Shown: piece by piece, positions 44,695 to 55,342 of the stretch
Layout of the letters: each line of letters starts with the position of its first letter
Numbering within the stretch: the stretch's first letter is position 1
NCBI GenBank assembly: GCA_013215385.1
Contig: JABSOY010000007.1
Location: forward strand, 248,001 to 312,000
DNA: 64,000 nt
Source of the DNA: Colwellia sp.
GTDB taxonomy: Bacteria > Pseudomonadota > Gammaproteobacteria > Enterobacterales > Alteromonadaceae
Direction: 5' to 3'
Made by a program: the position numbers and the translations under genes
Notes under the pieces: model-generated
The model's database searches: none
Told to the model about the DNA's origin: nothing
Seen by the model: the letters and a program-made list of their open reading frames with translations, nothing else

Positions 44695-45369
44695 TTATTC
44701 AATACCTAAATACTTATGTACTTGTACGGATAAACGCCAATTATTTTCAATACAGGTTTTTATTGCCAATGCCGTAGCACGTTCTTTTTGGCTGATCGGT
44801 TGTAAATACACTTGGGTATTAACAATATTATGCTCTTGTAATAACGCTTTTAAATCATCAACATGTTGCTCTGTGGCAACGGGGTGTTTTATTTCGTTAG
44901 CGCGTATCATCGCTGAGTTCAATATTTTGTAACCACCTTTCATATTTACCTTCGGCGAAACAGTCACCCAACAATTTTCTGAAACATGCAGTTCAAAAGT
45001 ACCCGATGTTTCCAGCTGACAACTAAAGCCTGCCTGTTCAAGCGCCAAACAAAGTGGAATTAAATCGACCATAGCAGGTTCACCGCCGGTGATAACGACA
45101 TGTTTTGCCTGAAAACCTTGCTCCTTAAAAACGGCAATAATGTCACTAACAGAAAGAGCGGACCAAGTTTGGCTCTCTTGCGTTTTACTCAGCATTGCCG
45201 CAGATTTTATTTCATCTTCTAGGTTTATATCCCAAGTATGTTTAGTATCACACCAAGAACAAGCAACGGGACAACCTTGTAAACGAATAAAAATTGAAGG
45301 CTGACCGGTAAAAGCCCCTTCACCTTGAATAGTCTCAAATAATTCATTAATTTTATATTTTAAGGTCAT
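44695..45369 (-). CDS. queE: 7-carboxy-7-deazaguanine synthase QueE
   Basis: This radical SAM enzyme rearranges 6-carboxytetrahydropterin to CDG, the core of queuosine synthesis. The 224-aa protein has the QueE-type FETIQGEGAFTGQPSIFIRL start and the Cys cluster GCPVACSWCDTKH (Cys33, Cys37, Cys40), followed by VITGGEPA. It is transcribed divergently from queC, with only 79 bases between the genes. Confidence 0.93.
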   Translation of the reverse strand: MTLKYKINELFETIQGEGAFTGQPSIFIRLQGCPVACSWCDTKHTWDINLEDEIKSAAMLSKTQESQTWSALSVSDIIAVFKEQGFQAKHVVITGGEPAMVDLIPLCLALEQAGFSCQLETSGTFELHVSENCWVTVSPKVNMKGGYKILNSAMIRANEIKHPVATEQHVDDLKALLQEHNIVNTQVYLQPISQKERATALAIKTCIENNWRLSVQVHKYLGIE

Positions 45370-45448
45370 CGTGATCTTTGCCTGTTTATTGCTAAAGGAA
45401 ATTGAAGTAAAATGCTCGACATTAATTATACCCTAAGAGACTTTAGAA

Positions 45449-46105
45449 ATGACCAACAAAGTTGTTGTTATTTATTCCGGTGGCATGGACTCCTTTACTG
45501 TGCTTAATCGTGCTTTACAAGATGGTAAAGAGGTATACGCTTTAACGTTTGATTACGGACAGCGTCATGTTAAAGAAATAGAATATGCTAGCAATGTTTG
45601 TAAGTCTCTAAAAGTAAACCATAAGATAATTGATATTTCTGCAATCAACCAATTACTTGCCGGTTCATCGCTTACTGATGATATTGAGATTCCTGAAGGT
45701 CATTATGAAGCTGAAAGTATGAAATCAACGGTAGTACCTAACCGTAATATGATTTTATTATCACTTGCTGTAGGTTATGCCGTTTCAACGGGAGCCAGTC
45801 AAGTTTACTATGGTGCTCATTCGGGTGATCATGCTATTTACCCTGACTGTCGTCCTGAATTTGTCATGAAAATGAACGACGTTTGTAAAATTGCTAACTA
45901 TGAATCAGTGGAAATATTTAGCCCGTACTTAACAGTGAGCAAAAGTGATATTTTAACCGACGGTTTAAAAATGAATTTGAAGTATGATCAAACGTGGACC
46001 TGTTACAACGGGCGTGAAAAAGCCTGTGGACAATGTGGGGCTTGCCAAGAACGTTTAGAGGCATTCAGTGATAATAAGATTACTGATCCTATCGATTACG
46101 AGTAA
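45449..46105 (+). CDS. queC: 7-cyano-7-deazaguanine synthase QueC
   Basis: QueC converts CDG to preQ0 using ATP and ammonia in queuosine synthesis. The 218-aa protein begins with the PP-loop YSGGMDS (9-15), and the C-terminus carries the zinc-binding Cys set [11 protein letters not shown] normal-length protein, it sits opposite queE and ends before a strong hairpin. Confidence 0.95.
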   Translation: MTNKVVVIYSGGMDSFTVLNRALQDGKEVYALTFDYGQRHVKEIEYASNVCKSLKVNHKIIDISAINQLLAGSSLTDDIEIPEGHYEAESMKSTVVPNRNMILLSLAVGYAVSTGASQVYYGAHSGDHAIYPDCRPEFVMKMNDVCKIANYESVEIFSPYLTVSKSDILTDGLKMNLKYDQTWTCYNGREKACGQCGACQERLEAFSDNKITDPIDYE

Positions 46106-46138
46106 AATAAAAATAGTTATTACAGTTCTATAAACAAT

Positions 46139-46183
46139 AAAAGATAAAACACTGCTCGATTAAGGCAAATGTTTTATCTTTTT
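46139..46183. terminator. Bidirectional terminator between queC and lysC
   Basis: AAAAGATAAAACA pairs with TGTTTTATCTTTT (13 bp) around an 18-base loop, followed by T on the queC strand and A-rich sequence on the other side, which reads as T in the lysC direction. Confidence 0.8.
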
Positions 46184-46222
46184 AGTATATAGAGCCTCAT
46201 TAAAGTGACATATTCTAATTAA

Positions 46223-47575
46223 TTAAGCGAACAAAGCGTTGTGGAGTTTTTCAACCGTTTCATTGGCTTGGTGTTCATCAACTAAAAAGCATAAATTATG
46301 CTCACTTGCGCCATGGCAAATCATCCGTACATTAATGCCCGCAATAGTATCAAAAACACTGGTACAGACACCATTGCTGCGATGCATTTTATTGCCTATT
46401 ACAGCCACTAACGATAGACCATGTTCCACCGTTACTTCACAAAGTTGTTCTAACTCTTTAACAACCGTTGAATTCAATAGTGCTTGCGTAGACCCCGTAG
46501 GGTTATCAAAGGTTAACGCGACACTTATTTCGCTAGTAGTTATCAAATCTACACTTAGCTCATGTTTTGCTAAAATGGTGAAAACATTAGCAAGAAAGCC
46601 ACTGGCATGTAGCATTGCAGGGCTTTTTACTGTTACTAGTGTTTGCTCACGACGTAATGCTATCGAGCGATAGATTGGGCTTGAGTCAACATGCTTTTGT
46701 ATACGTGTACCGCCTTTTTCTGGCTCTTTACTTGAACCAACAAATACTGGGATATTTTTTCTCATCGCTGGAATTAACGTCGCTGGATGAAGAATTTTAG
46801 CGCCAAACGTAGCCATTTCAGCCGCTTCCCCAAAACTTATTTCTTTTATTGCTCGGGCTTGATCGGTAATACGCGGGTCAGTAGTAAAGATACCAACGAC
46901 ATCGGTCCATATCGCTAAGTTATCTGCATTTAAAGCCTCAGCTAAAAGTGCCGCGCTGTAATCAGAGCCGCCACGACCTAGGGTTGTGGTGTAACCTTGT
47001 TCGTCTTGTCCAACAAAACCCTGGGTAACAATAACTTTATCAATAAGCTGTGGCGCAAAGTACTGAGCACAGTTTTTCTGCAACTGCTTAAGGTCAACCA
47101 CTGCTTTGCCATACAGTGAATTAGTTTTCATCACTTCTCTAACGTCTAACATTACGCCATTAACGCCAACAGACTGCAATACTAGGGCAAAAATTCGAGA
47201 GCTCATTTGTTCGCCATAAGACAAAATTGCATCGGCAATACGCGGACAATAAGTAAGCGACTGGGCTTTTGAGTATTCAGCAAGTTCAATAAGTAGTGCG
47301 GCTATTTGTTCATTAATCTGCTGTTCTTGTGCTAAGCACTTAGTGATATTTAATTGAATAGTACGAATTTTGGCGATAATTTCGGCTTGCTCGCTATCAG
47401 AGACATTTTCCTGACTCAAACGAACAAGAGAATTAGTAACGCCTGAGCTAGCTGAAACAACAATAAGTTTGTTGCTTGGGTCGTTTTTGATAATGTTCGC
47501 ACAACGCAGCATAGCTTGGTGATCAGCGACACTGGTGCCGCCAAATTTAGCAACGGTAAAAGATGATAATGACAT
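46223..47575 (-). CDS. lysC: Lysine-sensitive aspartokinase III
   Basis: This enzyme phosphorylates aspartate in the first step of the lysine, threonine and methionine pathway. The 450-aa monofunctional protein has KFGGTSVAD near the start, the GRGGSDYSAALLA catalytic loop, TTDPRI, and two C-terminal ACT domains. It lies behind a lysine riboswitch, which fits feedback control by lysine. The start at 47575 is preceded by GGGAGACC. Confidence 0.95.
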   Translation of the reverse strand: MSLSSFTVAKFGGTSVADHQAMLRCANIIKNDPSNKLIVVSASSGVTNSLVRLSQENVSDSEQAEIIAKIRTIQLNITKCLAQEQQINEQIAALLIELAEYSKAQSLTYCPRIADAILSYGEQMSSRIFALVLQSVGVNGVMLDVREVMKTNSLYGKAVVDLKQLQKNCAQYFAPQLIDKVIVTQGFVGQDEQGYTTTLGRGGSDYSAALLAEALNADNLAIWTDVVGIFTTDPRITDQARAIKEISFGEAAEMATFGAKILHPATLIPAMRKNIPVFVGSSKEPEKGGTRIQKHVDSSPIYRSIALRREQTLVTVKSPAMLHASGFLANVFTILAKHELSVDLITTSEISVALTFDNPTGSTQALLNSTVVKELEQLCEVTVEHGLSLVAVIGNKMHRSNGVCTSVFDTIAGINVRMICHGASEHNLCFLVDEHQANETVEKLHNALFA

Positions 47576-47686
47576 ATTAAGGTCTCCCTACTAAGTTCCA
47601 ATGTAAATTATTGGATAACTTTATAACTTCAAGGAAGAGCATGACTGAATGGCAAAGTGTTTGCAGTAAGAAACTTAACTTTTCAG

Positions 47687-47877
47687 CCAGAAGCTCTCCA
47701 CCATAAACTAATGAGGTTTTATCAAACTCATTAGAGGTGACAATCCTAAGGATTCAGCCCTAGTAACCGAAATATTAACGCCACTCACTAATATTTCTCG
47801 GCAGTAGTCTCCCTCAATAACAGTCGACGAAATGGTGGTTCCTCGTGTTATTTACCTAGCTACTGCTCCTCTTCTGG
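47687..47877 (-). promoter_or_regulatory. Lysine riboswitch (L box) in the lysC leader
   Basis: Read on the minus strand the segment shows the L-box core in order: CCAGAAGAGG, AGCAGTAGCTAGG, GAGGAACCACC, GAGGGAGACTACTGCCGAG, a GTTACTAGGGCTGAATCC loop, GTCACC, then GGTGGAGAGCTTCTGG closing the P1 stem (CCAGAAG at 47871-47877 read as its complement, with 47687-47693). About 111 bases separate the aptamer from the lysC ATG. Lysine binding should shut off lysC. No clear T-run terminator was found between aptamer and gene, so control may be by ribosome-site access or through an element I missed. Confidence 0.95.
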
Positions 47878-48339
47878 TGAGAATAGTAAACCAAATTACA
47901 TTTGAGTATTTAGTCTAATATTCCACAAAGAGAATTAGACCCGATAACAACATAAAAATCAACAGCGTTTACATAATAAATCCACATAATGAGTAATGAT
48001 TTATAACTGAAGTTAATAAGTTAAAAAAAATATAAATACCCCTCCAAAAGTATTACCTCAGCACCTAATGAGTAGAAGAATAAATACCTAGCTAGCCTAA
48101 CGTATAATATACGCCAAACCATCATAAATTAAATAGATTAATCATTAGGTTAGGGTGTTTGTTTTTATCATTAAAATAATGCCTCGGCTGAAAATATCAC
48201 TATCACAGAGCTAGTAATGCTTGCGGTATTCTATTTTTTTGTAAAGTTAGACATATCTTTTAGATAAGTATGACTGACTGATAGATACATTTCTAGAAAA
48301 CGATAATGCCTGACTACTGTTACACTTGTCTTTACAGAA
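47878..48339. other. Intergenic region upstream of the lysC leader
   Basis: It must hold the lysC promoter on the minus strand; no gene is seen. It runs to the strong hairpin terminator at 48340-48370 of the next gene. Confidence 0.5.
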
Positions 48340-48370
48340 AAAGGCCAGCAAGTATAACTTGCTGGCCTTT
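48340..48370 (-). terminator. Strong hairpin terminator of the amidohydrolase gene
   Basis: AAAGGCCAGCAAGT pairs perfectly with ACTTGCTGGCCTTT (14 bp) around a three-base loop. On the minus strand it is followed by TTTTC, a good intrinsic terminator 57 bases after the stop at 48427. Confidence 0.88.
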
Positions 48371-48426
48371 CATTAAAATCGTCAATGCATTTCCATAAGG
48401 GACATTACATTTATGACAAAAAATTA

Positions 48427-51400
48427 CTACTCTTCAAAATAGAATTTTTCACGTTTGTTATCATAATTACCAATCTCATTCATGGTATCAGCATTATATA
48501 AACGGCCATTAATCATAGTATGGGTAACTTTATCACTTAGACGAATATCTTTACTAACGTCACCGTCAATAACAATCATATCGGCAAGTTTACCAACAGT
48601 TAATGAACCCAAGTCTTTATCCAAACCCAGGGTTCTTGCAGGAGAAATTGTTGCCGTACGTATGGCTTGCAGTGGCGTCATGCCACCTTGTGCCATCATC
48701 CACATTTCCCAGTGCATTGCTAAACCTTCACGTTGCCCATGGCCACCCGCGTTAACTTCAACACCTAAGTCTTGCAACTCTTTAGCAACTTTGGCGACAT
48801 TAAAGTGATTATAATGATGAAGCGGCGCTTTTGGTCGACGCATAGAACGTGGATCTAAAAACTCACTAGGCACATATTTACTTAAACGAGGATGTTGCCA
48901 AACATTGGTTGTCTCATACCAATAGTTTTCGCCGGAAATACCGCCGTAAGCCACCCCCATGGTTGGTGTATAAGCCATGTCAGATTGAGACCATAACTGT
49001 TTTATATCATCATAAATTTTAGCTGTGGATATTGAATGTTCTAACGTGGTATGCCCATCAATAACCATAGTTAAGTTATGTTGTAATAATGAACCGCCTT
49101 CTGGTACCACCATCATTTCTAATTCGCGCGCTGCTTGAATAAATTGTTGGCGCTGGTTTCGACGTGGTTGGTTATAGCTCTTAACACTAAAAGCCCCTGC
49201 TGATTTTAAGCGTTCAACATGAAACTTAGCATCGTCGAGACTATCAACATGCGAAGTATATCCGGGGATAGTTGCACCATATAAAATAGTACCCGTTGAA
49301 AATAAACGTGCAGCGACTATCTTACCGGCTTTTTGCATTTCGCTCGCAGCAAAAAATTCAGTGGTATCGTTTGAAGGATCATGAATTGTTGTTACCCCTA
49401 GTGCTAAACCAGCATAATTTTTCCAGTTTTGTTGGGGAATAATTTCATTACTGCCTTGAGAACCATGTGCGTGAGCATCAATTAACCCTGGCATAACTGT
49501 CTTGCCAGTAATATCAATGATGGTTGTGTGCTTCGGTATGTTAACCTCGCCATTAATACCTACGGCTTTAATCTTGTTACCTTCAACAAGTACAACTCCG
49601 TTTTCAATAACCTGATCACCTTCCATAGTGATAACTTTACCACCAACAAAAGCGACATGGCCTGAGGGAATATCAACCTTTTGCTGGTAACTTAAGTTAA
49701 TGACTTGCGCTTCAGTTATCGGCTTATCGGCTTTGTCTTCAGACTTTGTATCACTAGTATTAGTACTAATATCAAATAAACCTTTTACAGACGCTTGGTA
49801 TAAATCTGCACCAAGACTCCAATAAAGCTCGTTTGATTTTCCATTCCAATTAATGCCTTCACCAGCACGTACTGATAATTGCGCTACGGGTAAATTTTTC
49901 GCTTTAGGACCAATATCAATAACATCACCACGCTCAACAAAAGGCGTCACAAAGACTTTGAAACGCTCAGCAAAAGCAAGATACTTACCATCGGGTGAGA
50001 CACTGTATTCTGAAGAAAACTTACCTTGATATAACTTAGTATCATGCTGCCCATCTATATCAACACGAGCGATATGAGGTTTTTCTCCATTGCGAGTCAC
50101 ATAAATACGATCATTGCGGGCGCCAAAGTGTGGTTTTACGCCACTTTCGGTAATGAGTTCGGCTTTACCTCCTTTCACTGATACTGCATAAATACCGGGG
50201 TTTAAGCCCCATTTAGGGTCGGTAATATAACCACCACTAATTTTACGATAGACAACAGTTTTACCATTTGGCGAAAAGCTCGGTTCTACATATTTACCCG
50301 GCTCACTGGTTATCACTTTACCTTTACCACCACGGCTAGAAACAACTCGCACTTGTCCTAAGTTTTTATCATCCCAACTAACATAGACAATTTTTTTGCC
50401 ATCTCGTGAAAAGTTTGGATTGAGTTCAAATTGACTTTTTTGCTTTGTTAAACGCTTAGGTTTGCCATTTGGCAATCTTTTGCTATAAAGGTGTCCCATC
50501 GATTCAAACACAGCATACTTACCATTAGGAGATACCTTAACGTCACGTAGCATTTTAGTGTCGAAGGTTTTTAGATCTAAGTCTTGAGTAAAACGGACCG
50601 CTGTTTGAATCTTTTTTTCTGTTTTTACATGAAAGTCGATAATTTTCGCTTTTTTGGAGTCAAGTGACAACTTATTGATTTTACCCCCTGCCCAGAAAAC
50701 TAAACCATCGCTGTCAGGTGTCCAAGCCATAGTAGGATAAACCCCATGAATGGCCCAAGTTTCCTGCATGTCACGGTCTAAACCATCATAAATTTTGGTT
50801 TCTTCGCCGCTTTTAAGGTTGTATAAATACAAGTTTGATTGAAAGTCATCGCGGCTAATAAATGCTAAGTACTTACCATCAGGAGAAAGTGTTGGTCTTA
50901 TTGCCCCACCCTTACCTGAAACAACCACTTTAATTTCGCCAGTTTCAAGCTCAAGGCGCTTAATTTTATAAATGCCCTTTTCAGAGTCTTTAGAATAATG
51001 AAAGCTTTTCCCTGGCGTAGCATCTTGCGAGAAATAGACATATTTACCGTCATGAGAGAATGCTGGCTCACCTAAATCTTTTTGCTCATTTGGACGTTTA
51101 GTTAACATAACGCCATTACCGCCAGACTTATGATACATCCATACTTCACCGGCACCTAAAGAGCGCGAACCGGTAAAGTGTTTACGGCCAACAATATAAT
51201 TACCATCTGGTGACCATGCCGGGCTATTTAATAAACGAAAAGTCTCGGTAGTTACCGCTTTTGCATCACTGCCATCAGCTTTCATTATCCATAAGTTATC
51301 ACCGCCATCTTCATCAGAAGTAAAGGCGATATATTTACCGTCAGGACTAAAACGTGGTTGCATTTGCCAAGCAATATCAGTCATCAAGGCTTTGGCTTCA

Positions 51401-51702
51401 CCACCTGAAGCTGGCATGGTGTATATATCACCGAGTAAATCAAAAACAATGGTTTCTCCATCAGGGCTTAAATCAACATTCATCCAAGTACCTGAGCGGA
51501 CATCAATTTTTGCGGTAGTAAATTTTCCTTGAGGGTTATTAACCGACCATTTTTCAGGTTCTGTTTTTTCGCTTGTTTCGACAACGTTCTTTTCGCTAGC
51601 ATTAGCGATAGTTTGTGCAAAAGAGATCGGTAGTGCTAATAAAACACTGAGAGCAACACCAGAGAGAAGTAATTTTTTTAACGGCATGGGCTTCGACGGC
51701 AT
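48427..51702 (-). CDS. Secreted TolB-like beta-propeller amidohydrolase
   Basis: This large 1091-aa protein has a signal peptide (about 10-37, LSVLLALPISFAQ), many WD40/PD40 propeller repeats (about 60-640; motifs such as SPDGKYIAF and FSHDGKYVYF) and a C-terminal amidohydrolase domain (about 685-1070) with metal motif VMPGLIDAHAHGSQG, HDPSNDT and AGGHGQREGLAMHWEMW. The domain order matches TolB-fold amidohydrolases of marine bacteria that probably act on peptides or amides in the periplasm. The substrate is unknown. Confidence 0.9.
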   Translation of the reverse strand: MPSKPMPLKKLLLSGVALSVLLALPISFAQTIANASEKNVVETSEKTEPEKWSVNNPQGKFTTAKIDVRSGTWMNVDLSPDGETIVFDLLGDIYTMPASGGEAKALMTDIAWQMQPRFSPDGKYIAFTSDEDGGDNLWIMKADGSDAKAVTTETFRLLNSPAWSPDGNYIVGRKHFTGSRSLGAGEVWMYHKSGGNGVMLTKRPNEQKDLGEPAFSHDGKYVYFSQDATPGKSFHYSKDSEKGIYKIKRLELETGEIKVVVSGKGGAIRPTLSPDGKYLAFISRDDFQSNLYLYNLKSGEETKIYDGLDRDMQETWAIHGVYPTMAWTPDSDGLVFWAGGKINKLSLDSKKAKIIDFHVKTEKKIQTAVRFTQDLDLKTFDTKMLRDVKVSPNGKYAVFESMGHLYSKRLPNGKPKRLTKQKSQFELNPNFSRDGKKIVYVSWDDKNLGQVRVVSSRGGKGKVITSEPGKYVEPSFSPNGKTVVYRKISGGYITDPKWGLNPGIYAVSVKGGKAELITESGVKPHFGARNDRIYVTRNGEKPHIARVDIDGQHDTKLYQGKFSSEYSVSPDGKYLAFAERFKVFVTPFVERGDVIDIGPKAKNLPVAQLSVRAGEGINWNGKSNELYWSLGADLYQASVKGLFDISTNTSDTKSEDKADKPITEAQVINLSYQQKVDIPSGHVAFVGGKVITMEGDQVIENGVVLVEGNKIKAVGINGEVNIPKHTTIIDITGKTVMPGLIDAHAHGSQGSNEIIPQQNWKNYAGLALGVTTIHDPSNDTTEFFAASEMQKAGKIVAARLFSTGTILYGATIPGYTSHVDSLDDAKFHVERLKSAGAFSVKSYNQPRRNQRQQFIQAARELEMMVVPEGGSLLQHNLTMVIDGHTTLEHSISTAKIYDDIKQLWSQSDMAYTPTMGVAYGGISGENYWYETTNVWQHPRLSKYVPSEFLDPRSMRRPKAPLHHYNHFNVAKVAKELQDLGVEVNAGGHGQREGLAMHWEMWMMAQGGMTPLQAIRTATISPARTLGLDKDLGSLTVGKLADMIVIDGDVSKDIRLSDKVTHTMINGRLYNADTMNEIGNYDNKREKFYFEE

Positions 51703-52192
51703 GAATAAGTACCTTATACATTTGTAATGAGTTGTTTTAATTATTTTAACTGCTGGTACTTAATCACAGGCACCTAAAAAATGTAAGTGAATTACGCTGA
51801 TCGACCTAAATTGTAAGATGCTTTACACCTGTGTAATTCGTTTTAATGCGTGACTTTCATTAGATAATAAGCATATTTTTTGCCAAGTAACAAAGACATA
51901 TTTATTGTGCTCCAACTAAAATAATCTTTAATACAATAGATATTGGCTTCTCACCAAACTGATCTTTGTCTTCACGAGTAATCAGATCATCAACAAAACG
52001 ATATCAACATGCTTTTTAAATGCAATTGTGTTCCTCGTCGAAAGTTGTAATAGTTAATCAACAAGCTACACTCTTTAAATAGCTTATCGAATAATAACCA
52101 AGTGTTTTTCTTTCGACTGTCGCAAAAAGGAAATAAGACGGTGTAGTGATGACGTACTAAACGTACTTGCAAATTTTCAGGAAGGTGAGCGA
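51703..52192. other. Divergent intergenic region between the amidohydrolase and a histidine kinase
   Basis: Holds promoters for both genes; no gene supported. A 60-codon minus-strand frame at 51990-52172 has no recognisable family and was not kept. Confidence 0.5.
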
Positions 52193-54172
52193 GTGATCAG
52201 TAACATTATCTTGGCAAAATTAAGAAAAAATATCTTCTTGTCTTTTTTTGTCGCCTTCCTTCTTACCCTTATTATTTTCACCGCCTACTACTACTCGAAT
52301 GCCAGACACAATATTCTTGCCGATATTGAAAACTCTTTTTCGGATCGTCGTTTAACCTTGGAAGCGGCAATTGCTCGAAATACCGATTTTATTTTAGTGA
52401 TAAAGAATATACATGACCGCTATATAGACAAAAAATGGACTGATGTAGAAATTAGCGATTATCGACAAACACTGCAAGACATCTCAATAAATCATCAAGA
52501 CAAAGGCTATTACGAAATTCCTGTTGGCAAGCGTGTCGGTTCCCATCAGATTTACAACTCGATGTTTTGTTATGGCGATGGCAGCGACTTTTCCAGGGCG
52601 GAGATATCGCAAATACTAGTGATGTTACGTATGCAAAACTTTCAGTATGCGGCACAAAAAAATATTGATAGCCTAGTATTAAGCTATTATTTCACTAGAA
52701 CAAATAGTTTAACGTCAATTTACCCGCAAATCTCTATGGTCGATATCCTGCAGGATTACGATTCTTTCAAAGATTGGTCGACCCATGCTTATGAAGTCTA
52801 CAATGAGTTTGCTCCACCAGAAATCAACCCCAAAGGACAAAGTTTTTGGACTGAACCATATATGGACCGTACGGTGAATGGCATGATGGTTTCGACCGCA
52901 ATTCCGATATATTTAAATGGTAATTATAATGGCGTGATTGGCGCAGATATCGAGTTAACATTTCTAAATCGCTTCGTAGAAAAATCTGCCACGTTAAGCG
53001 GAATAACCTTACTCGTTTCTCAAAAAGGGTACTTACTCACTAGTTCAGACGTAAAATATCAACATGAAGCGGATCTAGAGCTATTTAGTGAAAGGTTGTC
53101 GGCAACAACAGACATAATTTTGTACCAACAGCAGATTAAAAATACTCCTTGGAAATTAGTTTACCTAGTATCACCCAAGGATATTCAAGACAAGGTTTGG
53201 CTCAATACTCGGCTATTTAATATTTTTATTGCCGTCACCTTGGTCTTTTCATTTATTGGATATTTCTTGGCGAGTAAATTTTTTATTAAACCTGGCATTG
53301 TGGCGGAAAAATACCTAGTGATACTTAACAAAGACCTTGGAAAAACAAAAGTAGAACTTGAACAAAATCTCGCGGAACTAAAAGAGGCACAAAATAAAAT
53401 TGTTGAGTCTGAAAAACTGGCAGCCTTAGGTGTTTTAGTTACGGGTATTGCCCACGAGTTAAACACGCCTTTGGGGGTTGCTATTACCGGTAATTCTGTA
53501 CTGATGCAAAGCAGTCAAACTATGTTAACCAAATTTAGTGATAATAAACTGACCGAAATAGATTTTACCCAGTACTTTGACAAAGTTGATGAACTGTCTG
53601 ATTTAGTCGATGTTAACCTGGGAAGAGTTGCCAAACTGGTTAGTGAATTTAAATTAATTTCCGCCAGTAGTAATTATTACCCTTTAACCACGTTCAATTT
53701 TAAAGAACTGTTAATTAAAGGGGTTTCGCTTCAGGAAAGCAGACAGAAAAAAGACAGATTAGACATAAGAATTGAATGTGATGACATAATTATGAAGAGT
53801 TATGTGGGCGTATTTAACCTTATTTTGACTCACCTTATTGAAAATTCATTAGTTCATGGCCTCAATGAAACAGTTGACAGCATCATTACTATTACTTTGG
53901 CCGAAATTAAAGAAGGTTATGAGTTTACGTTTACAGATAACGGTCGTGGCATTCCCGCTGCAGATAAAGATAAAATATTTGAACCGTTTTATACTTCTGG
54001 ACGAGCCATGGGCAAAGGATTAGGACTCTACATAATTTATAACCTCGTCAAAGAGAAATTAAAAGGCAACATTACTTTAAAAGAATTACCTGGCACTACT
54101 TTTGTTATTACATGGCCAAAGTACGACAATTTGAACTCATCGCTTAATAAAGATGATGCCTCGATAAACTGA
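52193..54172 (+). CDS. Cache-domain sensor histidine kinase
   Basis: The 659-aa protein starts at GTG 52193 with GGAAGGTGAG immediately upstream. It has an N-terminal membrane helix (about 13-33), a dCache-type periplasmic sensor (about 45-320; FWTEPYMDRTVNGMMVSTAI), a second membrane helix (about 340-360), a coiled linker, HisKA with His421 (GIAHELNTPLGV) and HATPase_c with NGRGIPAADKDKIFEPFY and GKGLGLYI. No response regulator is adjacent. Ligand not predictable. Confidence 0.88.
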   Translation: MISNIILAKLRKNIFLSFFVAFLLTLIIFTAYYYSNARHNILADIENSFSDRRLTLEAAIARNTDFILVIKNIHDRYIDKKWTDVEISDYRQTLQDISINHQDKGYYEIPVGKRVGSHQIYNSMFCYGDGSDFSRAEISQILVMLRMQNFQYAAQKNIDSLVLSYYFTRTNSLTSIYPQISMVDILQDYDSFKDWSTHAYEVYNEFAPPEINPKGQSFWTEPYMDRTVNGMMVSTAIPIYLNGNYNGVIGADIELTFLNRFVEKSATLSGITLLVSQKGYLLTSSDVKYQHEADLELFSERLSATTDIILYQQQIKNTPWKLVYLVSPKDIQDKVWLNTRLFNIFIAVTLVFSFIGYFLASKFFIKPGIVAEKYLVILNKDLGKTKVELEQNLAELKEAQNKIVESEKLAALGVLVTGIAHELNTPLGVAITGNSVLMQSSQTMLTKFSDNKLTEIDFTQYFDKVDELSDLVDVNLGRVAKLVSEFKLISASSNYYPLTTFNFKELLIKGVSLQESRQKKDRLDIRIECDDIIMKSYVGVFNLILTHLIENSLVHGLNETVDSIITITLAEIKEGYEFTFTDNGRGIPAADKDKIFEPFYTSGRAMGKGLGLYIIYNLVKEKLKGNITLKELPGTTFVITWPKYDNLNSSLNKDDASIN

Positions 54173-54566
54173 ATTACTTTGCTTTTACAAAAATAGTAAG
54201 TATTAAACGTGATAAACAGGGGACGAACAGGGATGGAGTGAATGGGAGTTTATATCTGTGCCAATACAAACCATAGATATAGCAAAATGATTTTTTATCA
54301 ATATTTCACCAAGTCGTAAATTACTATAAATTAATTTTTTAATAAAAATTCACCATAGTTAATGTTCTCTTAACGACAACTGATCAGACAATAGCATAAA
54401 TGATTACCTCATGACTTTTTCTCGCTAGGAGTGAATCAAAATTATGTTAAAAGTCATTTTAATTTATTTTTACCGTTCAATACATGCAAAGTGCTATCAT
54501 GACGTATATGCCACTTTATGAGATTATCGATAAAATGTTAGTTTTACCTGCTAAGACAGGATGTAG
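54173..54566. other. Intergenic region upstream of the 2OG-Fe(II) oxygenase
   Basis: AT-rich; contains an inverted repeat ATGACTTTT (54411-54419) / AAAAGTCAT (54449-54457) of unknown meaning. No gene recognised. Confidence 0.45.
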
Positions 54567-55244
54567 TTGAGCCTAGCTCAAACGACTCATTCTGGCGGTG
54601 AAGAATCACTCTTTGAATCTATATCCGATGACATTGTTGAAAAAGGTTATAGTATTCGCCTTAACGCTTTGCCCGAAAATCTAACCAGTTTGTTATTACA
54701 ACATGTTATCGAACTGCCCGATGAAAACTTTAAACGTGCAGGTATTGGTCGAACAAAAGAGCATCTTATTAACGATCTCGTTCGCACAGATGAAATTAGC
54801 TGGATAACCAGTAACAGCGTAGCGAGTTGTGCTTGGATAAAATGGTCAGAGTCACTACAAGCTTATTTAAATAGACGTTTGTTTCTTGGCTTATTCTCTT
54901 TTGAAAGTCATTTTTCCCATTACGCAAAAGGTGACTTTTATAAGAAGCACAAAGACGCTTTTAAAGGTGAAGATAACCGCGTGCTATCTGTTGTGGTATA
55001 TCTTAATCAACATTGGTCTGCGGGCGATGGTGGCGAGTTAGTCATTTATGATGAAAACACGCCAGCTTCTTCAGTCGTTGATCACCGGAGAATTACCGTA
55101 ACACCTAACCTTGGCACGATAGTGGTATTTTTAAGTGAAGAGTTTCCTCATGAAGTATTACCCGCTAGGCAAGATCGATACTCCATTGCGGGCTGGTTTC
55201 GCTTAAACAACAGTATTGCCAATAATATTGACCCGCCAAGTTAA
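54567..55244 (+). CDS. 2-oxoglutarate/Fe(II)-dependent oxygenase, prolyl 4-hydroxylase type
   Basis: This 225-aa enzyme shows the double-stranded beta-helix oxygenase motifs: iron ligands His and Asp in YKKHKDAFKG, the distal His in EFPHEVLPA and the 2OG-binding Arg in RYSIAGWFR. It would hydroxylate a protein or small substrate using 2-oxoglutarate and oxygen. The only early start is TTG at 54567, with AGGA seven bases upstream, so the start is less certain than elsewhere. It is a single gene with no partner. Confidence 0.8.
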   Translation: MSLAQTTHSGGEESLFESISDDIVEKGYSIRLNALPENLTSLLLQHVIELPDENFKRAGIGRTKEHLINDLVRTDEISWITSNSVASCAWIKWSESLQAYLNRRLFLGLFSFESHFSHYAKGDFYKKHKDAFKGEDNRVLSVVVYLNQHWSAGDGGELVIYDENTPASSVVDHRRITVTPNLGTIVVFLSEEFPHEVLPARQDRYSIAGWFRLNNSIANNIDPPS

Positions 55245-55342
55245 TGTTAATTTATTGAAAAGTAGCGATTGTCTAAATTGCACAAAAAATATCATTTTAT
55301 CAGTGAATGAAATGATATTAGTAAAAATTAATGACTTAAAAT
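55245..55342. other. Short spacer before the integrase remnant
   Basis: Nothing recognised. Confidence 0.5.

Noticed and set aside
45370-45448. Possible preQ1 riboswitch between queE and queC
   Set aside because: The 79-base gap shows no preQ1 aptamer pattern.
51990-52172. 60-codon minus-strand frame upstream of the Cache kinase
   Set aside because: No family or ribosome site recognised; it sits in the promoter region of the divergent genes.
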